NCBI GenBank assembly: GCA_031177445.1
Contig: JAPSGP010000063.1
Coordinates: 1-11,200 of the forward strand
Source: Acidimicrobiia bacterium
Lineage (GTDB): Bacteria; Actinomycetota; Acidimicrobiia; IMCC26256; JACDBD01
Direction of reading: 5' to 3'
Length of the DNA stretch: 11,200 bases
Of the stretch, positions 5,756-11,200 are shown in pieces. The stretch's first letter is position 1, and the number at the start of each line of letters is the position of its first letter. The notes under the pieces are model-generated. The model saw nothing but the letters and a program-made list of their open reading frames with translations. It made no database searches and was not told the origin of the DNA. Both the position numbers and the translations under genes were made by a program.

Positions 5756-6879
5756 CGGAGCACACGGGGACCACACCGGCAGGCGCGATCGTCGTCCCCG
5801 AGCTGACGCGCCTGTTCGACGCCTCGGGACCGTTCGTCACCGCCTACCTCACGTCGGAGCCGGCGGTCGAGAACGCGCCGATCGTCGAGCGCCGGCGCTG
5901 GAAGTCCCTGCGCCGGGAGCTGACCGAGCGCGGGGCAACACCCAGCGCGATAGATGCGATCGATTCGCACGTCGGGTTCGCGCACACCCTCGGCGAATGC
6001 CTTGCCGTCGTGGCCAACGGCCGCGATGTCCTGCACGTCGAACACTGGCCCGATCCACCGGCGCGTGATCACGCCCGCTGGGCGCTGTTGCCCGCGATCA
6101 TCCCGCTGATCGAGCTGCGGCAGGCGAGCCCGCCCCACGTCGTCGCGCTGGTCGACCGTCGCGGCGCCGACCTGATCGCCGCCGGGCCAGACGGGGACCG
6201 TGTCGAGGAAGTCGAGGGCGCCGGCTTCCCGATCACCAAGGTCCACGCCGGTGGCTGGAGCGAACGCAGGTATCAGCAGCGCGCCGAGAACACGTGGGAA
6301 CGCAACGCGGCGGAAGTCGCAGCCGAGCTGGAGCGGCTCGCGCGCGACACCCGCGCGGCCGTGGTGGTCATCGCCGGTGACGTTCGGGCACGCGCGGCAC
6401 TGCGCCGCGACCTCCCGAGCTGGCTCGACGGCCTGGTGCACGAGATCTCCGGTGGGCGGGCGCCCGGGACCGACGAGGACACCGAGGCGTCCGATATCGC
6501 CCGCCTCGTCGCCACCGCCACCGCCGAGCAGACGGTCGACCTGCTGCGCAAGTACCGCGAGGAGCTCGGCCAGCATCACCGCGCGGTCGCCGGACCGAAG
6601 GACACGCTCGCCGCGCTTGCCCGGGCGCAGGTCGACGTGCTGCTCGTGCACGACGATCCCGCCGACGAGCGCACGGCCTGGTTCGGGCCCGAGCCGACGC
6701 AGACGTCGCTCGATCGCGGCGAGCTCGTCGACCTGGGAGTGGGAATCGAGCACACCCGTGAGGGGCGACTGGTCGACGTCGCGGTGCGGGCGGCGTTCGG
6801 GACCGGCGCTGCCATCCGCGTGATCCCGCAGGCGGGACCGGTCGCCGGCGCACTCGGCGCGATCCTGCGCTGGAGCTAG
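5752..6879 (+). CDS. baeRF (Rv2629-like) archaeo-eukaryotic release-factor-family protein
   Basis: The 375-residue product resembles mycobacterial Rv2629 and the bacterial archaeo-eukaryotic release factor (baeRF) proteins, which share the eRF1/Vms1 domain layout. Matching landmarks are DASGPFVTAYL (23-33), ALLPAIIPLIELRQASPPHV (111-130), VALVDRRGADLI (131-142), AGFPITKVHAGGWSERRYQQ (157-176), and a C-terminal domain with DVLLVHDDP (295-303) ending in AAIRVIPQAGPVAGALGAIL. The loop GGWSERRYQQRAE sits where eRF1 has GGQS, with Trp in place of Gln. Hydrolysis of peptidyl-tRNA by the standard Gln mechanism is therefore doubtful. Family members are linked to ribosome rescue or dormancy (Rv2629 belongs to the dormancy-associated set); the role here is inference. 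The start is GTG at 5752, in a 4-bp overlap with the DUF2795 stop. It ends 22 bp before a convergent gene. Confidence 0.85.
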   Translation: MTEHTGTTPAGAIVVPELTRLFDASGPFVTAYLTSEPAVENAPIVERRRWKSLRRELTERGATPSAIDAIDSHVGFAHTLGECLAVVANGRDVLHVEHWPDPPARDHARWALLPAIIPLIELRQASPPHVVALVDRRGADLIAAGPDGDRVEEVEGAGFPITKVHAGGWSERRYQQRAENTWERNAAEVAAELERLARDTRAAVVVIAGDVRARAALRRDLPSWLDGLVHEISGGRAPGTDEDTEASDIARLVATATAEQTVDLLRKYREELGQHHRAVAGPKDTLAALARAQVDVLLVHDDPADERTAWFGPEPTQTSLDRGELVDLGVGIEHTREGRLVDVAVRAAFGTGAAIRVIPQAGPVAGALGAILRWS

Positions 6880-6882
6880 CCA

Positions 6883-6912
6883 GCCCGGTTTACAACGCGA
6901 GTCAGACCGGGC
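6883..6912. terminator. Inverted repeat between convergent genes, possible bidirectional terminator
   Basis: GCCCGGT (6883-6889) and ACCGGGC (6906-6912) form a perfect 7-bp stem with a 16-nt loop. It begins 3 nt after the baeRF stop and reaches into the last codons of the convergent nitroreductase gene. Position and symmetry suit termination from both sides. The long loop and absence of a T-run keep confidence low. Confidence 0.35.
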
Positions 6913-7381
6913 GGGTCTCCGGGAGGCGGACGAGGGGGATCCGGCGCTCGGTCTTCGCCTGGTAGTCGCGGTACCAGGCGCGGTCGGCGGTCAGCAGCTC
7001 CCACATCCGGTCGTACTCCTCGCTGTCGAGGATCTCGTGTCGCGACCAGTACTGCCCACCCTGGACCCGGCACAGCACCTCGGGGTTGGCCGAGCGGTCG
7101 CGGAGGTTGACGAACCACGACGGATGATTGGTCGCGCCCGCGAACGACGCGACCACGACGCGGTGGCCGTCCGGGTCGCGCCAGGTCGGGAGCGCGACCT
7201 TGTGCTCGTTGCCGGACTTGCGCCCGATCGTGCGCACCACCACGTGGTGCATACCGCCCGGCATCCAGATCGCGTCGTCGTCGCTCGATTCCATCGCCTC
7301 GACGTGCCCGTGGCTGATGGCGACGATCTCGTCGGGCGGCGGCGTCTCCCAGTCCTGGACGACCTTCTGGCTCTCGGACAT
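6902..7381 (-). CDS. Nitroreductase/quinone reductase family protein (DUF385, deazaflavin F420 type)
   Basis: The 159-residue product matches the DUF385/Ddn-type family, small split-barrel proteins that in actinobacteria often use F420H2 to reduce quinones, nitro compounds or enones. Visible landmarks are MHHVVVRTIGRKSGNEHKVA (44-63), with the TxGRKSG loop typical of deazaflavin binding, then VVVASFAGATNHPSWFVNLR (75-94), where the NHPSWFVNL segment equals the family's NPxWyhNL motif, followed by PEVLCRVQG. A C-terminal helix with SEEYDRMWELLTADRAWYRD and RRIPLVRL closes the fold. The start at 7381 gives the expected length; a longer in-frame start at 7441 adds a basic, unrelated stretch. The ribosome site is weak (GCGGGA, 4 nt upstream). 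It is convergent with the baeRF gene. Substrate and cofactor use are inferred from the family. Confidence 0.85.
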   Translation of the reverse strand: MSESQKVVQDWETPPPDEIVAISHGHVEAMESSDDDAIWMPGGMHHVVVRTIGRKSGNEHKVALPTWRDPDGHRVVVASFAGATNHPSWFVNLRDRSANPEVLCRVQGGQYWSRHEILDSEEYDRMWELLTADRAWYRDYQAKTERRIPLVRLPETRPV

Positions 7382-7393
7382 TATTTCCCGCTT

Positions 7394-7410
7394 CTGGCGC
7401 TTCGCGCCGG
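7394..7410. repeat. Short hairpin upstream of the nitroreductase start
   Basis: CTGGCGC-TTC-GCGCCGG folds into a compact stem (five perfect pairs next to the loop, then a wobble and a C-G pair). It lies 12 to 29 nt upstream of the nitroreductase ATG on the minus strand. If transcribed it would sit in the leader and could affect translation, or it may be a remnant terminator or REP-like element. No second copy was seen in the window. Confidence 0.3.
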
Positions 7411-7505
7411 GCCGCTCGGCTTCCACTGGTCGCCGTCGCAAGCTCCGGCTCCTGCTTCAGCCGTCGGCAAAGCCGCCGCTTCCGCGTCCCGTCTCGCGGG
7501 CCAAG

Positions 7506-7520
7506 CCGTGTCGGCCACGG
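7506..7520 (-). terminator. Hairpin after the substrate-binding protein gene, possible terminator
   Basis: CCGTG-TCGGC-CACGG is a perfect 5-bp stem with a 5-nt loop, about 10 nt past the stop of the binding-protein gene as read on the minus strand. There is no T-run. It is the only stem in the 148-bp gap placed where a terminator for that gene would be. Confidence 0.35.
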
Positions 7521-7529
7521 TCGCTCGCC

Positions 7530-8936
7530 TCAGCCGGCGCGGATCTCGAACCAGTCGCCGGTGATCGGGATCCAGCAGTTCACCGGTGCGGGACAGCCGT
7601 TGTAGGTCTGACCGTTGGCGTCGAGCGCCTGGTTGCGGCTGTTGACCTGCAGCTTCACGGAGTGGATCTTGGTGGCGTAGTACGGCTTGTTCCGGGCGAA
7701 GGAGCCCTCACCGTCGGACATCAGCGCCGCCGGGCCCGCGCCCAGGCTCAGGAACGCCTTGTGCAGCGACTCGTGGGTCAGGTTCTTGCCCGCCTTGCGC
7801 AGCGCCTGCCGCAGCAACGGGAGCATGGTGCACTCGTTCTGCGCGAAGTCGTTGGTGATGGTGCGGCCGTCGGAGGTCGTGATGTCGTCGCCGGACGGGA
7901 CGCCGGGGTAGGACTCCTCCTCGTAGGTCGCGTCCCATTGCTGGCGGCACTCGGCCTCGAAGGCGTTCGCCTCGCGGATCCCGGTGCCCTCGGGCTGTGC
8001 CCAGGTGTCCCACGTCGTCACGCACGGCGCGCCCGCAGCTTCGGCGGGCGTCCGGCTGGCACCAAACGCCGTGCACGCCGAGCTGGCGACGTCGACGATC
8101 ATGTAGTCGAAACGCGAACCCGACTCGCCTGCCTCGCCGAAGAACCCCGACACATTGGTGAAGGGCAGCAGCACGAAGGCGAAGTCGATGTTGTCGGCCT
8201 CGAGAGTGCCGACCGCTGCGGCCGACTCCTGATTGATCGCAGCGACGTCGGCCTGGAGGTTGTTCACCTCGATCTTGCTGACGTCGTAGCCCTCCTTCTT
8301 CAGCGCCCGCTCGAGCGCCTTGCCGCCCGCCTGGATCGACGGTTCGTTGCCCGACAGGATCCCGACCTTGTCGCCCTTGGACACGAGCCCATCCTGGATC
8401 GCGACCCGGGCCGCGTTGGCTGCACTGATCTCGGCGGGAACGCCGAGCACGACGAGGTTCTTGCCCGACGCCTTGAGGGTCTTCTTGTCGACGGTCTCGC
8501 CGAAGAAGACGAACGTGTCGTTGTCGACGGTGAAGCACGGCAGCGCGCCGCCACGGAAGCCGTTGGAGTTGACGACCATGAACACTTCTTCGTCGAGCGT
8601 GGCCTGGTTGCACGCCTCCTCGAAGCTGGCGGGATCGATCGGGTCCCACGTGATCGTCACGGGCTCGATCTCGCGCCCGTTGATGCCGCCCTGCTCGTTC
8701 CACTCCTCGAACGTGGTCGTCCAGCGAGAGGCGAGGTGACCGGTGGTCAGCTTCGCCGGCAGATTGATGCCGGAAGCTCGCAGACCGTCGAGGTCGGCGA
8801 CCATGACGCCGATCTTGATCGAGTCCCCGCTCACACCGGTGTCGGTCGATCCGCCGCCGCCACCGGCCGCGGCCGTCGCCCCGATCAGCGCCAGGGCCGT
8901 CACCGCGCTCGCAACCAGCCGTCGTCGTGTCCTCAT
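7530..8936 (-). CDS. ABC transporter substrate-binding protein, branched-chain amino acid type (Peripla_BP_6 fold)
   Basis: The 468-residue product has a clear export signal: basic MRTRRR, hydrophobic core LVASAVTALALIGATAAA (7-24), then a Gly run and a Ser/Thr linker. The mature part begins SIKIGVMVADLDG, as in LivJ/LivK-type periplasmic-binding proteins, and continues with FEEWNEQGGINGREI, VFMVVNSNGFRGGALPC, GDKVGILSGNEP and DFAFVLLPF. Such proteins deliver amino acids, amides or other small acids to a permease. The signal ends AAA-GGGGG with no Cys, so cleavage by signal peptidase I and release, rather than lipid anchoring, is predicted. Actinobacterial relatives are usually lipoproteins. 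The mature protein is also Cys-rich, so disulfides are possible. The ATG at 8936 has a strong site, GAGGGGGGAG, 6 nt upstream. It is divergent from the MFS-ATPase fusion gene, its likely partner. The ligand is unknown. Confidence 0.9.
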   Translation of the reverse strand: MRTRRRLVASAVTALALIGATAAAGGGGGSTDTGVSGDSIKIGVMVADLDGLRASGINLPAKLTTGHLASRWTTTFEEWNEQGGINGREIEPVTITWDPIDPASFEEACNQATLDEEVFMVVNSNGFRGGALPCFTVDNDTFVFFGETVDKKTLKASGKNLVVLGVPAEISAANAARVAIQDGLVSKGDKVGILSGNEPSIQAGGKALERALKKEGYDVSKIEVNNLQADVAAINQESAAAVGTLEADNIDFAFVLLPFTNVSGFFGEAGESGSRFDYMIVDVASSACTAFGASRTPAEAAGAPCVTTWDTWAQPEGTGIREANAFEAECRQQWDATYEEESYPGVPSGDDITTSDGRTITNDFAQNECTMLPLLRQALRKAGKNLTHESLHKAFLSLGAGPAALMSDGEGSFARNKPYYATKIHSVKLQVNSRNQALDANGQTYNGCPAPVNCWIPITGDWFEIRAG

Positions 8937-9043
8937 GGCGGGCTCCCCCCTCGCAGCGGTGGCGCTCCCGCGACGCCCCGCGAGATGTTGTCTACATGAG
9001 ATAGTTTGCCCGTGACAAGAGTCTGAGCGCGATTGCGGGGGCC
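8937..9043. promoter_or_regulatory. Divergent promoter region between binding protein and MFS-ATPase fusion
   Basis: This 107-bp gap must hold both promoters. An AT-rich island at 8985-9007 stands out from the GC-rich surroundings. It contains ATGT-TGTCT-ACAT (8985-8997), an inverted repeat with a 5-bp spacer, and GAGAT twice (8983-8987 and 8998-9002) at 15-bp spacing. These could be a shared operator and -10 elements. No sigma-factor or regulator consensus was matched with confidence. Confidence 0.45.
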
Positions 9044-11200
9044 GTGAGCGAGCAGGCGGAGTCCGCGGCGGCCTTGACGACCGTCGTGCTGGAGGAAGAG
9101 GAGAGCCGCCGGCGCGCGCAGCGCGAGAGCGAGCAGCCCGCCCTCTTGCCCGACGACCTCCTGCCCGGTGTCCGGGCCGCGCCCATGAGCCTGGGCGGGG
9201 GCCTGCGAGCGGGCGGCATCGCGGTGGTCGCCACCGTCATGTTGCTCGGCTTGGTCGAGGAGTTCGATCGGGTCGCGATCCAGGTGCTCGGGCCCGACAT
9301 CCAGCGCACGCTCGGCATCTCCGACACGGTGCTGCTCGGGCTCCAGAGCTTCGGCGGGGTCGTGCTCGTGCTCTCGACGCTGCCCTTCGCGTGGCTGGCC
9401 GACCGGCGCTCGCGCGTCAAGGTCCTGGCTGGCGCCACTGCCTTGTGGTCGGCATTCGTCGTGTTCACGGGCGCGGTCGCGAACGCGTTCCAGATGGGCA
9501 TCGCCCGTGCGGGCACGGGCTTCGGCGCCGCGGCCCGCATCCCGATCGCCCCGTCCCTCATCGCCGATCAGTACCCGATCGCGGTGCGGACCCGGATGTT
9601 CGCCTTCGAAGCACTCGGACGTCCGGCCGGCCAGGTCATCGGGCCGTTCGTGGCCGGCGCGATCGTCGCGATCCTGGGCGGCCAGACCGACGACTGGCGC
9701 TGGGCCCTGTTCCTACTCGCCGTGCCCGGGGTGCTGCTGGTCGGCATGACGTTCGCGCTGCGGGAGCCGGCGCGGGGCCGTCAAGAGCAGCAAGCGGTCC
9801 TGGGCGCCGAGGTCGACCTCTCGTACGAGGAGCCGCCGGTGCGGCTGTCGTCGGCCTCGCAGCGGTTGAAGAAGGTCCGCACGTTCTACTTCCTCGTCGT
9901 CGGCATCGGTGTGCTCGGATTCGCGCTCGTCGCGGTTCCTGGCGCCTTCAACCTGCTGCTCGAAGACGCGTACGGGTACTCGGCATTCACCCGGGGATGG
10001 ATCGGCTCGATCACCTGGGGCGCGGCTCTCGTCGCGATCCCGATCGCGGGCCGGTACGGCGATCGGCTCTTCCGGCGCGATCCGCGTTCGGCGTTCCGGA
10101 TGATGGGCGTCCTCGTGCTCGGCTACGGGCTCTGCATCACCGCCGGTCTGCGGTTCCAGTCACCCGCGGTGCTCGTTGCCCTGTTCGCGCTCGGGAACGC
10201 GTGCCAGGGAGCGGCGTTCACGCAGATCGGTCCGACGATCTCGGCGGTGGTGCCCTATCGCATGCGCGCCCAGGCGTTCGCGCTGGTCGGGGTCTACATC
10301 TTCCTCATGGGTGGCTTCTTCGGCGGTCTCATTGCGGGCGCGTTCAGCGACGCGTTCGGTGAGCGGACCGCTCTCACGATCGTCGTGCCCCCGGCCGCGC
10401 TCCTGGGCGGGCTGCTCATCCTCAACGGCGCCCGCTTCATGAAGAACGACATCTCGCTCGTCGTCGAAGAGCTCCTCGAGGACCAGGCCGAGCATGCGCG
10501 CATCACCGCCGACCCCGACTCGACCCCGGTGCTGCAGGTACACGGCCTCGACGTCAGCTACGGCAGCCTCCAAGTGCTGTTTGATGTCGGCTTCGAGGTC
10601 GAGCGGGGCGAGACGCTGGCGCTGCTGGGGACGAACGGCGCCGGCAAGTCGACGCTGCTGCGCGCGATCGGCGGTCTCGTGATGCCCGACCGCGGCGTCG
10701 TGCGCCTGAACGGGCGGACGATCACCCTCGTGGACCCGGAGCTGCGAGCGAAGCTCGGCATGGTGCAGGTTCCCGGCGGTGAGGCGCTCTTCAGCTCGCT
10801 TACCGTGGGGGAGAACCTCGAGGTCTTCTGCTGGCAGCTCGACCGCGACCCGGGCTATCGGGACGAGCGCCTCGCGGTGGCCTTCGACACGTTCCCGCAG
10901 CTGCGCGACCGCCTCGATGACCGCGCCGGGTCGCTCTCGGGCGGCCAGCAGCAGATGCTGGCGTTGGCGAAGGCGGTGCTGCTCGAACCCGAGATCCTGC
11001 TCGTCGACGAGCTGTCGCTCGGGCTCGCTCCCATCGTCGTGCAAGAGCTGCTCGCAGTGGTCGAGCGCCTCAAGGCACAGGGCCTCACCATGGTGATCGT
11101 CGAGCAGTCGGTGAACGTGGCGCTGTCGGTTGCCGACCGGGCCCTGTTCATGGAGCGAGGCCGGATGCGCTTCGAGGGCCCGGCGCAGGAGCTCCTGGAG
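9044..11200 (+). CDS. MFS permease fused to a LivF-type ABC ATPase (3' end outside window)
   Basis: One open frame of 719 codons runs to the right edge without a stop. Residues 1-55 are a charged cytoplasmic tail (VLEEEESRRRAQRESEQ). An MFS domain follows to about 464, with the motif-A loop WLADRRSRVKVL (Asp120), GRPAGQVIGPFVAGAI and many hydrophobic spans. A linker (465-495) leads to a LivF-like ATPase: VLQVHGLDVSYG, Walker A GTNGAGKST (529-537), LTVGENL, signature LSGGQ (631-635), Walker B ILLVDE (651-656), then LSLGLAP and MVIVEQSVNVAL. The usual VPEGR near the Q-loop reads VPGGE, and DEPSLG reads DELSLG. LivF normally pairs with LivG on LivH/LivM; here it is joined to a carrier not known to need ATP. 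GTG at 9044 is the best start, with a weak ribosome site; the frame opens after TAG at 9002. It is divergent from the binding-protein gene. Confidence 0.88.
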   Translation, partial: MSEQAESAAALTTVVLEEEESRRRAQRESEQPALLPDDLLPGVRAAPMSLGGGLRAGGIAVVATVMLLGLVEEFDRVAIQVLGPDIQRTLGISDTVLLGLQSFGGVVLVLSTLPFAWLADRRSRVKVLAGATALWSAFVVFTGAVANAFQMGIARAGTGFGAAARIPIAPSLIADQYPIAVRTRMFAFEALGRPAGQVIGPFVAGAIVAILGGQTDDWRWALFLLAVPGVLLVGMTFALREPARGRQEQQAVLGAEVDLSYEEPPVRLSSASQRLKKVRTFYFLVVGIGVLGFALVAVPGAFNLLLEDAYGYSAFTRGWIGSITWGAALVAIPIAGRYGDRLFRRDPRSAFRMMGVLVLGYGLCITAGLRFQSPAVLVALFALGNACQGAAFTQIGPTISAVVPYRMRAQAFALVGVYIFLMGGFFGGLIAGAFSDAFGERTALTIVVPPAALLGGLLILNGARFMKNDISLVVEELLEDQAEHARITADPDSTPVLQVHGLDVSYGSLQVLFDVGFEVERGETLALLGTNGAGKSTLLRAIGGLVMPDRGVVRLNGRTITLVDPELRAKLGMVQVPGGEALFSSLTVGENLEVFCWQLDRDPGYRDERLAVAFDTFPQLRDRLDDRAGSLSGGQQQMLALAKAVLLEPEILLVDELSLGLAPIVVQELLAVVERLKAQGLTMVIVEQSVNVALSVADRALFMERGRMRFEGPAQELLE

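Noticed and set aside
4720..6753. 677-codon minus-strand open frame
   Set aside because: It is antisense to the DUF5709/DUF2795/baeRF genes. Its composition is typical of a shadow frame, Arg-, Gly- and Ala-rich with no motif.
7128..8999. 623-codon plus-strand open frame
   Set aside because: It is antisense to the binding-protein and nitroreductase genes, both with convincing family motifs, and has no domain of its own.
9391..10362. 323-codon plus-strand frame inside the MFS domain
   Set aside because: It is out of frame with the MFS-ATPase fusion, which has continuous motifs, and its translation is Arg-rich without membrane spans.
10530..11200. Separate LivF gene starting after the MFS gene
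   Set aside because: No stop codon separates the two domains. The frame is continuous from 9044, with a readable linker at 10436-10528.

Overview
The window is GC-rich DNA with tightly packed genes, GGAGG-type ribosome binding sites, and GTG or TTG starts alongside ATG. Its families are an F420-type (DUF385) nitroreductase, a DUF5709-like protein, a DUF2795 protein, an Rv2629-like baeRF protein, and a fusion of an MFS carrier to a LivF-type ATPase. Together they point to an actinobacterium. The Acidimicrobiia are the best guess because of the MFS-LivF fusion beside a branched-chain-type binding protein. The exact taxon cannot be fixed from this stretch.

Layout. (1) 1-558, minus: an isochorismatase-fold (cysteine hydrolase-like) gene that runs off the left edge and is broken by a one-base frameshift near 203-207. 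(2) 559-885: a 327-bp gap with a repeat-rich promoter region and a hairpin. (3) 886-1449, minus: a SnoaL-like/NTF2-fold protein with an unclear start. (4) 1489-4742, plus: a probable operon of two different thiolases, joined by a TGATG overlap, and a crotonase-fold protein. (5) 4783-6879, plus: a DUF5709-like acidic protein, a DUF2795 protein (TTG start) and a baeRF/Rv2629-like release-factor relative, the last two joined by a GTGA overlap. (6) 6902-7381, minus: a DUF385 nitroreductase-family protein, convergent with the baeRF gene. (7) 7530-8936, minus: a secreted branched-chain-type substrate-binding protein. (8) 9044 to the right edge, plus: an MFS permease fused to a LivF-type ABC ATPase, divergent from the binding protein.

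How they may work together. The thiolase/thiolase/crotonase set looks like part of a beta-oxidation-style route acting on a CoA thioester (lipid, sterol side chain or ring acid). The SnoaL-like protein and the DUF385 reductase could be accessory redox or lyase steps. The binding protein and the MFS-ATPase fusion are likely a transport pair for an unknown small organic acid or amino-acid-like compound. The DUF5709/DUF2795/baeRF block looks like a stress or translation-quality module rather than catabolism.

The main points of interest are the crotonase lacking both standard catalytic glutamates, the frameshifted hydrolase whose nucleophile position is Gly, the GGW-type loop in the baeRF protein, and the carrier-ATPase fusion paired with a binding protein that has no lipobox cysteine. 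No RNA gene, CRISPR array, insertion sequence or phage feature was seen.
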